DNA of 47,368 nt, taken from Ichthyophthirius multifiliis (lineage: Eukaryota; Ciliophora; Oligohymenophorea; Hymenostomatida). Where the stretch lies: positions 1 to 47,368 of the forward strand of contig NW_004087505.1 in the NCBI RefSeq assembly GCF_000220395.1, read 5' to 3'. The translations under genes were made by a program, and so were the position numbers. Each line of letters opens with the position of its first letter. The first letter of the stretch is position 1. Shown piece after piece: positions 12,739 through 26,772 of the stretch. A model generated the notes under the pieces. That model was not told where the DNA came from. It worked only from the letters and a program-made list of their open reading frames with translations, and did not search any database.

Positions 12739-14055
12739 TCATATATTCATATATATAATACTCAATAAAAGATTATCAATTTAATTCGTAAAAGTTTCCA
12801 AAAACGCACAAATACAAATTTTAATAAACGAATATATAAAAAAATGTTAATCTCTTTCAAACAATATATATGTGAAAGCAAAAGCCGAAAATATAAAAGC
12901 TAATGTACCTTCTAAGCTTTTTCTACTTTTATACCCAATTATAGTTTTTCCGAATTTTCTTCCTACTATACATGCGAAACTATCTCCAATCCCCAAAACA
13001 GCTGCTCCAGCAAGCGCATTATAGTAGAAATTTGCATTTTTAGTATCTAAAAGATAAAATGAATAAATCAAAGGGTACGCGATACCCAAAATCAGATAAA
13101 TATGAGTCAAAATAAGTTATTTATTATCCCTTTTATCTATAAACTGACTCAAGAAAAGATCAAATTTATTAATTAAGTTATTCGATGTGCCAAATTCTTA
13201 CCTTAGGAACTCCATAATAAAAAACAAATAAATCATTCCACTAAAAGCTAATAAAGTAAACTACGGAGCTCTATAAATTCCCAAGAGTAAAATAGCCACA
13301 ACCTAGAAATGGAAGATTTTCCTAATATAAATATCCTCTATTTTACCTTTTAAATTAACAGTCATAATAATACCAAGTATAGTTAAAAAAAGCATCTAAA
13401 AAAAGACATATAAACTATCTTATTCTTAAAAAATAATACTAAAAGGGTTACCTAAGTAATATTTAGAAAACAAAAAGGCCAAAAAAGTAATTTATAAAAT
13501 TAAGAAAAATACAAAAATATAAAATTTCTATTAATTTAAGTTTTTATTTAAAGAGTATATAATTTTACAAAACAAAGGAATAGAAACTGCACTAAATTAA
13601 AAAATATTAGAAAGGAAAGCCATATTCCCTTTTTCTAAAATAGTATGTCCATTATATAATTAGATAAATTAATTCATTCCTAAAAAAAAAAACTCACTGC
13701 ATACTTTTGCAAATAGAAATCCCTCACAAAAGGTAAATGATTATCTATAATAGTTTAATAATATATATAAAAATAAACTCTTTATTAAAATCAAAGATAT
13801 CATAATTTAATCTTTTTTAAAAGTTTAATACATTAGTAAAATCATTACTATTATTAGAAATTAAGCTATTAATTTCGATCTCTAAAAAATTTAATTTTTA
13901 CCTTTTAAAGAACTCTAAGATAATAAATAAAGGACTACTGTTAATAATATTTATAATGAATAACTTTATAAGTGCTATTCTTTTAAAAATATGTATTCTT
14001 GATAGAATACAAAAGATAATTCTGGTATACCTTGTTCGTATAAAACTTATATCAT
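12739..14055 (-). CDS. DOLK: Dolichol kinase (SEC59/DOLK family), 438 aa, single exon
   Basis: CTP-dependent kinase that makes dolichyl phosphate at the ER membrane, the lipid carrier for N-glycosylation, GPI anchors and O-mannosylation. The frame is open from ATG 14055 to TGA 12739 with no intron. The N-terminal two thirds is a chain of hydrophobic spans. The polyprenol-kinase signatures follow: RKIFHFQVVAIL, then FLSQFIDKRD with LILTHIYLILG, and the CTP-binding loop GDSFACIVGRKFGK at about residue 357 followed by SRKSLEGTLAF. Near the C-terminus ETFTNQIDNL matches the conserved acidic end of the family. Length is in the normal range (about 450-540 aa). Codon use matches the neighbours and no defect is seen. 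The next gene on the same strand (ATP11) ends 151 bp upstream of its start. Confidence 0.95.
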
Positions 14056-14206
14056 ATTTTTTTTAATTTAAAAAAAAAAATATATTTAAAATTAAAATAA
14101 CAAAAATGAATATAAATATTTTTCTGAATAAAATTAAAAAAAATAATAATATAAAAATAATAATTATTATTAAACAAAACAAAAATAAAGATATTATTTT
14201 ATTAAT

Positions 14207-14418
14207 TCAACTAGGAATTTCAAATTAATATTTAAAAGCATCATAATTAAATGAATCGGGATTATGATTAAATTTATAAACAAATTCATTATATAATTCA
14301 GGTGTTAAATATTATCTAAAAGTTTAATTTAATACTAAATCTGCTTCATTTTTATTTAACATATAATTTAATATATCTCCCCTTGCTAAAGCGATTTCTA
14401 ATATATATTAATATATAA

Positions 14419-14477
<59 letters not shown>

Positions 14478-14974
14478 ACTACCTTTTTTGGCTATTAATT
14501 CATCAAAAAAAGTTACAACTAAATAAGGTACAGCATTTGCTCCTTTTCTTTTATAATCTTCCAAATATGTATAAAGCTTTTTTATTATTTTGAAATAATT
14601 AAATAGTTTAACATTAATTTTAATTTTTTATTTACAATAGATTTATCTTATGCTTATCCTATTAATAAAAAATGACCTGTTTTCTTAATTACAGGTAATA
14701 AAAACATTGGAGACTCTAAATATCTATAAATCATATATATAAATCCAATTTATTTTATATATATATACTATTTTTTAAATGTTTCATATTCTTTTTTTGA
14801 TAATACATATACTACATTTTCAGATCTTTATAAATGATATTTCATCCATAAATCTATACATTTATCTTTTGTTTCCCTTTCAAAAAGTGATAATTTTACT
14901 ATTTCTCTAAGTTTTCGGGGACAAGGATATGTAAATGCAAATTATTTAAACGGAATAATTACAAATTTATTCAT
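14207..14974 (-). CDS. ATPAF1: ATP11/ATPAF1 family F1-ATPase assembly factor, 4 exons, 192 aa
   Basis: Mitochondrial chaperone that binds free F1 beta subunits during assembly of the F1-ATPase. Four exons join in frame after removing introns 14724-14768 (45 nt), 14577-14635 (59 nt) and 14398-14482 (85 nt, filled by a TA microsatellite). Family landmarks: CPRKLREIVKLSLFE near residue 18, IDLWMKYH, VVYVLSKKEYETFKK, SPMFLLPVIKKTGHFLLIGQ (the core motif, about residue 75-95), VPYLVVTFFDEL, and a C-terminal block ending PDSFNYDAFKY. The protein starts at ATG 14974 almost directly with the domain, so it is shorter than the human protein (~330 aa) and lacks a long presequence; an upstream exon cannot be excluded but none is evident. 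Confidence 0.9.
14431..14476. repeat. (TA)n microsatellite inside ATP11 intron 3
   Basis: An uninterrupted TA run occupying much of an 85-nt intron. In one frame of the minus strand it makes an artificial Ile-Tyr repeat ORF, which is not a gene. Confidence 0.9.
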
Positions 14975-15271
14975 GAAATTTTTTTTAATTTATTACTTAA
15001 AATTAAAAAATTAAAATAAATACTAAAAAAGATAAAAATAAAATAAATACATAATTAAATATATTAATAAATAATTAATATTGTTAATTATAAATATTGT
15101 ATTTTAAAGATAAGTACATATAATATAAATAAAATGAAAATATTGTTTTAATTATAAAATATATCATAAGTATATATTAAAAAATTAAATGTTATATTAT
15201 TAGAAAAAATGTTTACAAAATATAAATATATAAATATATAAAAAAATATATATCTATAGATTTATATAGAA

Positions 15272-15317
<46 letters not shown>

Positions 15318-15380
15318 TTTTTATAAAATATAAATTAATTACACTTTTCTATATAATAAATAAACAATAAGCTGAAATTT
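14975..15380. other. AT-rich intergenic region with TA tract
   Basis: A 406-bp spacer between the RING gene and ATP11, both on the minus strand. It contains a (TA)n run at about 15277-15315 and nothing else recognisable; it must contain the ATP11 promoter. Confidence 0.6.
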
Positions 15381-16177
15381 TCATTATTTATTTTCAAATG
15401 TTTTTACATTTTCACCAAATTCGCTTTTATTTCCAATAGCTGCTGTTACTGCAATTAACTTTTTTAGTTTTTCTTTTTATTTAATATCAAATTATACTGT
15501 TTATTTAATTTCCTTTAATTTTAATAATTTTATATAATATGTTTGTTTTAAATATTATTTTATACATTTCTACAAAGATAACATTCTCTAGTTCTTTTAA
15601 AAATATCAATTGCACATTCATAGCAAATACCCCCATGTCCGCATGGCATAAATATAGAATCTGGTTCATTTTAATAACAAATTATACATATATTTTCATT
15701 TTCTTCTTCTTGCTTTTATTTTTTAAAAAATTACATTTATTTTAATCTTAATTAAGCCTTAGGACTTGAAATAAATTCTTAAAATTTAACTTGTGTATCA
15801 TAAGCTAATATTTATTATTAATTTTTAGGTTTTATTAATTGTATTTAATTTAATTCAAATCTTATATCTATGTCTTTATAACTTTCACTAAGTCCTTTAG
15901 GTGACTATGAATCAAAGAAAAAAATTTTATTATTTTAATTTTTTTCTTTACATCTATTAGAAATTTTTAATTAACTTTAACAAACTTTATTTTTTAAAAT
16001 AAAATAATAATAAAAAAAAATTATGATATTAAAAATACCTTTTTTATCTGTAAATTTATTATTTTTTAATTCTGTTATGTTTTGTTTAAATTGATTATTA
16101 AATTAAAATGATGTAAAATAAGTAGAGGATAATTTTTCCTTTAAAAATATAAAAAAATTTATTAAATAAATATATTA

Positions 16178-16214
<37 letters not shown>

Positions 16215-16542
16215 TTTTTTATATTCATTAGAAATTATATATTTATATATTATTTAAATATTTTATTTATATTTATTTATATTAAATTTTACTAAAAGTA
16301 AAGGAATTCCTATTAATAAAGATATCTTTTTATCTAATTTTATTTTTTTTAATTTTATTTAATTATTTTAATTTTTTTATTTGTTTTGTTCTATTTCTTA
16401 ATTTTAATTTTAATCTGATTATTACCAACTTATTTCTTCTTCTTAGTCTTATTCTATATTTGTTTTTTCAGATACGTTACTTTTATCAAAAGATTATTAA
16501 AAAAAATTTTCTGGAATATCTTATATATAGCCAACAATTAAA

Positions 16543-16584
<42 letters not shown>

Positions 16585-17173
16585 TATAAATATATAAATA
16601 TATAAATTTATAAAAAATTTATATTTTACTTTATATCCTTCCAAGTATAAATAGAATATATAATAAAAACAAAAGTTTATAAAAAATTAAAAAACAATGA
16701 ATATTTAGCTGTTTAAATATTATAATTTTCATATTTTTCTATAATAGAATAAACAAAAGATGTTGAATTTGTAAATAAACCGAAGCAAAACAAAAATATC
16801 CAAAATAAGTCTTTAACTATAATATATATATTAAATATATTTTTTTTTTATATAAACTAAAAATATAATATAAAATACTTTAAATTTGCTAATCATTATA
16901 TATATTCTTATATAATTTTTTTATAATGCATTTCTCAATTATTAAAATTATCAATATAAAATTAATAAAAATCATAACATAAAAAAATATCCAAAACGGT
17001 AAAAATATATCGACCCATTTCCAGTCAAGATTTCCATATTATTTAATACAAATTAAGTATACTTATAACACTAAAAATATTTTGAATCCCCAAAAAAACT
17101 AAAATATTTTTAAAAAAAAATATTTATTAATAAAAAAATAAAAAAAAATAAGTAGAATAATATACACTATCAT
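15381..17173 (-). CDS. TMEM185-like multispan membrane protein with C-terminal RING finger, 6 exons, ~468 aa
   Basis: Likely membrane-bound E3 ubiquitin ligase. Exons 16858-17173, 16630-16816, 16293-16545, 16039-16138, 15566-15984 and 15381-15512 join to an uninterrupted frame; introns are 41, 84, 154, 54 and 53 nt. The 54-nt one keeps frame either way and is the least certain. The N-terminal ~230 residues hold several hydrophobic spans, including YGNLDWKWVDIFLPFWIF, which matches the DW-W...F-P-W signature of Tmemb_185A. An acidic Gln-rich linker follows, then a C3HC4 RING at about residues 385-425: CIICYQNEPDSIFMPCGHGG and ICYECAIDIF...CYLCR, all metal ligands present. A short Lys-rich tail ends at TGA 15381. 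The start at ATG 17173 is a choice: the first ~20 residues are Ile/Phe-rich and could be intronic. From memory, plant proteins of this family also end in a RING. Confidence 0.8.
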
Positions 17174-17361
17174 ATAATATTATCATAAAAGTTTAACTTT
17201 CAATTAAATTTCGTAAAATAATCAAAAAAAACATTAAAAATAAATATATAAGCATAACAAATATCAAATAATAAAATTTAAATCTTTCTATTTCAAAATA
17301 AACATAAAAACTAAACTATTTAATTATTAAAAAAATTATATTAAAAATATAAAAATAAAAA

Positions 17362-17397
<36 letters not shown>

Positions 17398-17729
17398 TAT
17401 ATATCAAAATTTATAAATTTATTATTATAAATAAAATTTATATAATATATTTTTATTTTTATTTTTTTATATAAATATAAATATCTTTTATATATATATA
17501 CTTTGAATCCTATTGATAATATAGTTTCTATTATATTAGATATATTTATTAATTCATCACTTCTTTATTCATCTAGTTAATTTCTATTTTTTTATAAAAA
17601 TATTTTATTATATTTCTTATTACTCTAAATAAATTTTATTGTATGTCAAATAAAAACTAATAAAATCTATAATCCATAAAAATATTAAAATTATTTTATA
17701 ATTAATATGTATAATTTCCATCATTAATA
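17174..17729. other. AT-rich intergenic region
   Basis: A 556-bp spacer with a TA run at about 17367-17391; no coding frame or RNA gene was recognised. Confidence 0.5.
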
Positions 17730-17873
17730 TCAATAAAATAAAAAATTATAATGAAAGATTATGAAATATATATGAAAATATAATAATCGAAGAATATTGT
17801 TTAATCTATTACATTTAATCTAAATTATCATGCATTTTTAATTTATTTAGTTTATTATCTTAATCATTAATAA

Positions 17874-17948
<75 letters not shown>

Positions 17949-18292
17949 TTATACTTATTATACCTACTATATTTATTATACTTATTATACCTACTATTAC
18001 TATAAAACTTACTATATTTATTAATTTTATTATACTTATAATTTTTATTATTATTATAATTATTATCCTTATTATAATTATAAATTATTTTTTAATTATT
18101 ACTACTATTATCTTTTTTATGTTTATTATATATATTATGTTTATTATTCTTTTTAGTTATTTAAATTTTATTATATTTATAATTTTTATACTTATTAATC
18201 TTTTTATATTTATTATACCATTATTTATTAGCAAACCTGTTATACTTATTAATATTATTGTTAATTTTATATCAATTTTTATTATTATTATA

Positions 18293-18343
<51 letters not shown>

Positions 18344-18638
18344 ATTAAAAATGTTGCTATTATTATAATTCATAATCTTCATTAAATATTCCTTAAATAT
18401 ATGATTCTTTTTAATTTTATAATTGATTTATTATAATCCTATTATTAAAATTATCTAAACTTTAATCATAATCATTTATTTGTTAATTCATTATATTAGA
18501 ATTACTTTTATTTGTATTTTTTTAATCTCGTATATAAGTTGTACTATTTTCATTATTAAAGTATTATTGTTATCTATTATAGCTCTATTAAAACTTTAAA
18601 TTTCTTATGTTTTTTAAATAATTTTTCTTTTTTTGCAT
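17730..18638 (-). CDS. Poly-Gln/Asn low-complexity protein (~302 aa)
   Basis: On the minus strand, with TAA/TAG as Gln, one frame runs from ATG 18638 to TGA 17730. The first ~95 residues have normal-looking composition (MQKKKNYLKNIRNLKFQQ; later NSTTYIRDQKNTNKSNSN and LDNFNNRIIINQLQNQKESY), which argues for real coding rather than a chance repeat. The rest is mostly Gln with Val, Ile, Leu and Lys, including repeats of QQVQQI around 17940-18000, then an Asn run, then about 50 less repetitive residues. Function is unknown; such prion-like tracts are common in ciliates. The 5' end may be incomplete, because an acceptor-like ATATAG lies just upstream of the ATG, and the C-terminal ~50 residues are weak. 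The opposite-strand reading gives only poly-Ile and is a shadow. Confidence 0.55.
17878..17945. repeat. (ATT)n trinucleotide repeat
   Basis: ATT repeat (AAT/TAA on the coding minus strand) with one interruption near 17901-17907 that changes the reading register. It encodes Gln above and Asn below the interruption. Confidence 0.85.
18283..18340. repeat. (ATT)n trinucleotide repeat
   Basis: Second ATT run in the same gene, read as poly-Gln (TAA codons) on the minus strand. Confidence 0.85.
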
Positions 18639-19265
18639 TTACGTCTATATATTTATTATAAATTATTTATATTTAAATTTAGAAGGCAATAATCTAAATA
18701 TATTAATAATATTATTTTATATATTTAAAAAAGCTTTTTATTTTATTTTTTAAATATAATATAAAATCATAAATAAATTTTTAAAATTGTTAATTGAATT
18801 TTCATTTAAATAAAATTAATATTTTTTATAAAATATATATATATCAGTAAAAAAAAATTATTTTTAATTATAAAAAATTATAATTATATATTAAATTCTT
18901 TATTTTTTAATGTAATTATAACTTATTTTATAATAAATTAAAAAAAAAATATTTATTATATTTTTATATGAAAATAAAAATTATTATAAGTTATTTAAAC
19001 ATTTGGTTTTAAGTTTAAATAAAATATATATTTTTAATTATATAAATATATATATATATATATTTATATATTTATATATATAATAAAATTTATATAAATA
19101 ATAGATAGTATTTTTATAATTATTAATAATTTATTATATATGAAAATTATTATAATAATATATTATTTATATATATATATATTAATAACCATATATTTAA
19201 ATTTTATTTTTATATCAATTATTTATATATAATAATATAAACAATTATTATTATATATTTTATTA
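18639..19265. other. AT-rich divergent intergenic region
   Basis: A 627-bp spacer between the divergent poly-Q gene and coiled-coil gene; TA-rich around 19040-19080 and 19165-19182. No gene was recognised, but an upstream exon of the poly-Q gene may hide here. Confidence 0.45.
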
Positions 19266-19823
19266 ATGCAGAAAGTTCTTAAAAATCCTGGAAAATAAGG
19301 TCCTTAATTTAAATTAAATTTAGGTCAAAACAATGGCCCAAATTAAAATATAAATCGAAATAGTATTTAATCTATTGAAGATCTTTTTGAATATAATAAT
19401 GAAAAAATAATGAATGAAAACATTGGTATTAATATAAATGAATCTAAATTATAACATATTACTTAATTAGTACATGTAATTAATATTTTAAATTTAAATA
19501 TTTAATAATTATAAAAGCAATTATAAAATGATATGTAATTTGTAAGAGTATAAAGAATTTAATATATAGAGGATATGAAAAAAATATAAGATGAAACACA
19601 CAAATAAAATATTAATTTCTTAGTTGAATTAGAGTAAGGAACAAAAAAATTAAAAACATAATTAAGAAAAAATATAAAAGAAGAAAATTCGATAAATGAG
19701 AAAATGAAAATAGATATAGAACAAATAAATAAAAAGAAATTAAACATTATTTAAAATAATATATCAGGTTCCTATTAAATATAAAAATTATAACAATTTA
19801 TGGGTACATATTAAACAAAATGA
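19266..19823 (+). CDS. Coiled-coil hypothetical protein, 185 aa
   Basis: A single exon runs from ATG 19266 to TGA 19821-19823. A short basic Gly/Pro/Asn-rich head (MQKVLKNPGKQGPQFKLNLG) is followed by an acidic stretch with SIEDLFEYNNEKIM and then about 110 residues with heptad-like spacing of Leu/Ile/Val: LQHITQLVHVINILNLNIQQ through INEKMKIDIEQINKKKLNII. This strongly suggests one long coiled coil. There is no membrane span or catalytic motif. Size and plan resemble small axonemal or basal-body proteins, but there is no specific match and the function is unknown. Confidence 0.7.
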
Positions 19824-20601
19824 AAATAAGATAAAGTACATAAAAAATATAATATAGAATAAATGATTAAATAATTGTTTAAAATAACAAAAATTAATAT
19901 ATGAATTATTATAAAATTAAATATTATATTTTATATAAAATATTTTAATTAATTATCGAAGAAGAATAAAGTATAAATAAAAAACAATATTATTTTTACC
20001 TAATTTTTTTTTTTTTAAAAAATATATTAGAAAATTATCAATTTATAAAATAATTAAAATTTAAAAAATTTTATTATTAAAAAATACTTTTTTTGTATAG
20101 TATCTACAATAATATTAAATAAAGCTTTAAAAATTATATAAAAACCTCTATAATAATAAATATTCGCACTAAAAAATGTATTATTATTAAACTAAATGAT
20201 AGGTAAAATAAACAAATCTTGATATAATCAATAAAATTAAAATATGTGTAAATTTTTTATTTATAAATAATTAAAATATAGTGGTAATAAAATTTATAAA
20301 TATAAATTATAAAAATAAAAATAATAAAAAGAAAAAAATGAAATAATTAAATAAAAAAAAAATATTTGTATATATATATATATATATATAAATATATTTA
20401 AAATATATATTTTTTTAATTAAATTTTTTATTTTATTTAAATTAAATATTTATTGAAGAGCGCATTTTATATCCGCCAAATAAATAATTAAAATTTATAT
20501 ATTGTGCTTTTTTTTTTTCTTTTTCTTAGTTATAAAAATTAATAAATATAGAGAAAATAAATAAATATAATATTAATAAATATATATATATATATATTAA
20601 A
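19824..20601. other. AT-rich spacer carrying the MCM7 promoter
   Basis: A 778-bp spacer between the coiled-coil gene and MCM7, same strand. Apart from TA and poly-T runs, the only non-A/T island is at 20456-20480, described separately. Confidence 0.6.
20473..20480. promoter_or_regulatory. E2F-like site upstream of MCM7
   Basis: CCGCCAAA is the reverse complement of TTTGGCGG, which fits the relaxed E2F/DP consensus TTTSSCGS. It lies 122 nt upstream of the MCM7 ATG. A second GC patch, GAGCGC (20458-20463), sits 10 nt before it. MCM genes are classical E2F targets in animals and plants, and ciliates encode E2F/DP proteins. Function here is inferred from position and sequence only. Confidence 0.55.
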
Positions 20602-23270
<2,669 letters not shown>

Positions 23271-24965
23271 AAAATTATTTATTAATTTAAAATAAATTTA
23301 TATATATTTTTTTTTATTATAATTATTTTTAATTCATATTTTTATATATATATATATATATATTATATAAATTAGTTTTTTTTTAAAAAATATATATTAA
23401 AAAAATGTAAATTTTTATTATTAAAAACTAAATTTATATTAGTTAATATTTTATTATTTAACTTATTATTCTAATTCTAATATAATAATTATAATATATG
23501 TATTTTTATAAAATTATATATTATTTTTATTTTATTTTTATATACATAAAAAAATAACTATATATCATTAATATTTTTCATAAAATAATAATAATAAATA
23601 ATGAATAATTAAAATTAAATAATAAAATAAATAATTTTAATATATAAATAAAATAAAACATTATATTAATATTTAATTAAAATTGAATTATATATTAAAA
23701 CAAACAAAAAATAGTAAATTTAATAAAATATTTTAATAAATAAATTAAACTATTATATATAATATTAAATAACTATTTATTATATTGTTCTTAGTAAAAA
23801 GTATATATTTTTGGAGGTTTATTTTTTATAAAAAGAATAAAATCTGAAATAAAATATAAATGAACTGCAAAATATATTAATAAATTTAACTTTTTATGAG
23901 AATATTTTAAAATTTTTAAAATATAAGTTGTTAAATTATTCTAAATATTTAAAAATTAAAAAATAGGCACAATATAAAAGTAGCTTTTATTAAAGTTATG
24001 GTTCTTCAGAAGGCTTAAATATACTTAAATGAGTGCACTTTCTAAATATACAGTTATTATTAAATAAAGTAAATAATAGAGTATATATAATGAATTAAAC
24101 GTATGTATTTAATTTTAAAAATTATAAGGATATAAAAAATATATAGATTAGTAAATAATATAAAAACTTGTACATTAGTTCAATATATTATTATAATTAT
24201 AATTAAAAATTTTTTTTACCAAAAATAAAATTTTATACAAATATATAATAAAAAAAAAATATAAAATAAGAAATAGAAATAAAGTAATCTTATTTTTAAA
24301 AAAATATTAAAATAAATATAATTAAAATCTAAAAATTTATAACAAATAAATTATTATATTATGTATTTAAAATTGAATATAATGGCTTTATAATAAGGTT
24401 GCTTAAAATTTATTTGAATAATATGTAATTAAAAAAAGTAATTAATTAATATAAATTATAATATATTTAAAATTAATATAAATTATTTATAATATAATTA
24501 AAAATTAAGATTTAAAAAATGTATATATATATATATATAAAAATATATATATGTATTTATATATTCACATATATTTTTTTTTTTATTTTTTTTTTTTAAA
24601 AAGTCATAATTTTTTTTTTATTAATTTAAATTAAATTTTCTAATAAAATGATTTTAAAAATTAATTTTAAATATATTTGGTATTAATATTAACAAAATAT
24701 ATTAAACATAGATTAATTATAATTATAAAATATTTTTTTTGTTAGAATTTATTATATTTAAAAAATAATTTGTATATATCCTATATATTATCAAAATAAT
24801 AATAATAATTAAATTATATATATAAAATAAAAAGAATTAGGATATTTTATATTATTTTATATTTTTAAATAAAATACACATAAATAGATTTAAATTATTA
24901 TTATAATATAATTAAATAATAAAAATAACTCCTTAGAATAAAAAAAAAAAAAAAAACTAAAAAAA
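23271..24965. other. AT-rich intergenic region with one weak ORF
   Basis: A 1.7-kb spacer. Most is A/T only. An island at about 23960-24060 is richer in C and G; from ATG 24029 a TGA-free frame of 115 codons runs to 24376 (MSALSKYTVIIKQSKQQSIY at the start), but its second half is Lys/Ile/Asn filler and the length is not unusual when only TGA stops translation. It could be a small gene, a non-coding RNA or chance. Confidence 0.4.
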
Positions 24966-25977
24966 ATGACTGAAGTAGAAACCGTCCCTAAAGAATAATT
25001 TTTAAGACTATAAGAATCATATAAATAAAGTCAATCAGAAATATCAGAAATAACAGAATTATTTGAAAAGTAAATTATTATTAAAATAAATATATACATT
25101 ATTTGAAAAATATAAAAAAAGATATAAAGATGGAACTGAATAAATGGAAAAAGTTTAATTAGAATAAGTTGAAATGCTTGAATAATAACTCGAAAAATCT
25201 TAATTAGAAAAGGAATATTTAATGCTTACATTAAAAAGAGAATTATAAGAGTAAAATACTATATATATATAATATTTTATATATAAATTTAATAGAATAT
25301 AACTCGAAACCTAAAAAATAATATGTGATAAAGATGACGAAGTAATAAAAGCAAAAGAAGAGCTCTAAAAAAAGAATTTATTAATAGATTAATTTATTGA
25401 AACTGAAAAAAACAGAATTGTTTAAATTGAAGAAATCGAAAATAAAGAAAATATTAATGATGATGATAAAGATACATTAATAACAAATTTAAAAAAATAA
25501 TTGCTTATTAAAAATCTTAAATTATAAGAAACGACAAAAGAGCTTGAAAATAATTAAAAATTCACTAAAGAATAAAAAGAAATGTTTGCCGAATTTTAAA
25601 AAGAAGTGTAATTTGTTTTTTTTTTGTTTTTTATTTAAAAAAAGAAAAAAGAAAAAGATTATATATTATTATTTTTTTTTTATTTTAAAAAAAAAAAAAA
25701 AAAATAGAATGTAAAAAACTTAAGAAAGAGATAATAAAGTAGTATAAATGTAAGAAAAACAAATCGAATCTTTAAAAAAATCAATACATGCCAAAGATGA
25801 ATATATTAGAAATCTTGAGAATATTCCTAATTGTTAAAATGAAGAAGTCGAATTAATGAAAGAATTAATATTTTAATAATAAGAAAAGTTAACTAAAATT
25901 ACTACTAACTTTGAATTGTATTACTTTTTTTTTTTTATATATATATAAATAAAAATATGTGTTATTTTATTTATTTT
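24966..25977 (+). CDS. Coiled-coil protein, 5' part, runs into assembly gap
   Basis: ATG 24966 opens a frame (MTEVETVPKEQFLRLQESYK) that splices through introns 25070-25121 (52 nt), 25251-25295 (45), 25608-25707 (100) and a fourth donor at 25918; exon phases agree throughout. The visible 251 residues are almost entirely Glu, Lys, Gln and Leu with heptad spacing (EQVEMLEQQLEKSQLEKEYL; later DEYIRNLENI), so a long coiled coil is near certain. There is no membrane span. The frame is still open where the N run begins at 25978, so the protein is truncated by the assembly, not by a stop. A cytoskeletal or ciliary role would fit but is inference. Confidence 0.8.
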
Positions 25978-26549
25978 NNNNNNNNNNNNNNNNNNNNNNN
26001 NNNNNNNNNNNNNNNNNNNNNNNNNNNNNNNNNNNNNNNNNNNNNNNNNNNNNNNNNNNNNNNNNNNNNNNNNNNNNNNNNNNNNNNNNNNNNNNNNNNN
26101 NNNNNNNNNNNNNNNNNNNNNNNNNNNNNNNNNNNNNNNNNNNNNNNNNNNNNNNNNNNNNNNNNNNNNNNNNNNNNNNNNNNNNNNNNNNNNNNNNNNN
26201 NNNNNNNNNNNNNNNNNNNNNNNNNNNNNNNNNNNNNNNNNNNNNNNNNNNNNNNNNNNNNNNNNNNNNNNNNNNNNNNNNNNNNNNNNNNNNNNNNNNN
26301 NNNNNNNNNNNNNNNNNNNNNNNNNNNNNNNNNNNNNNNNNNNNNNNNNNNNNNNNNNNNNNNNNNNNNNNNNNNNNNNNNNNNNNNNNNNNNNNNNNNN
26401 NNNNNNNNNNNNNNNNNNNNNNNNNNNNNNNNNNNNNNNNNNNNNNNNNNNNNNNNNNNNNNNNNNNNNNNNNNNNNNNNNNNNNNNNNNNNNNNNNNNN
26501 NNNNNNNNNNNNNNNNNNNNNNNNNNNNNNNNNNNNNNNNNNNNNNNNN
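25978..26549. other. Assembly gap (572 N)
   Basis: Run of N flanked by A/T homopolymers (poly-A immediately after it). It hides the 3' part of the coiled-coil gene. Apparent ORFs crossing the Ns are meaningless. Confidence 1.
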
Positions 26550-26772
26550 AAAAAAAAAAAAAAAAAAAAAAAAAACCAAAAAAAAAAAAAAATTAATTCT
26601 ATAAAAAAAATATTATATATTCAATTTTTTTTTTTATATATATATATATTAAAAGTAACTTCTATATTTTAAATTTTTTTTTTTATTTTATTTTATAAAA
26701 AAATAAATAAAAAATAAGCGAACATATATATATATAATTTTTATTCAAATAAATTATTATATTTAAATAAAA

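Noticed and set aside
14352-14564. Minus-strand ORF with an Ile-Tyr repeat
   Set aside because: It is ATP11 exon 3 read through the TA-filled intron; the true gene splices it out.
15539-15745. Plus-strand ORF of 68 codons
   Set aside because: It is opposite the RING finger exon, whose Cys/His pattern is unmistakable on the minus strand.
17878-18340. CRISPR-like or satellite array
   Set aside because: The repeat is a simple ATT microsatellite with no spacers and is explained by coding for Gln/Asn.
18119-18385. Plus-strand poly-Ile ORF
   Set aside because: It is the complement of the poly-Gln tracts of the minus-strand gene.
19559-19747. Minus-strand Phe/Ser-rich ORF
   Set aside because: It is the shadow of the coiled-coil gene on the plus strand.
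25957-26672. ORFs spanning the run of N
   Set aside because: They are artefacts of unknown bases.
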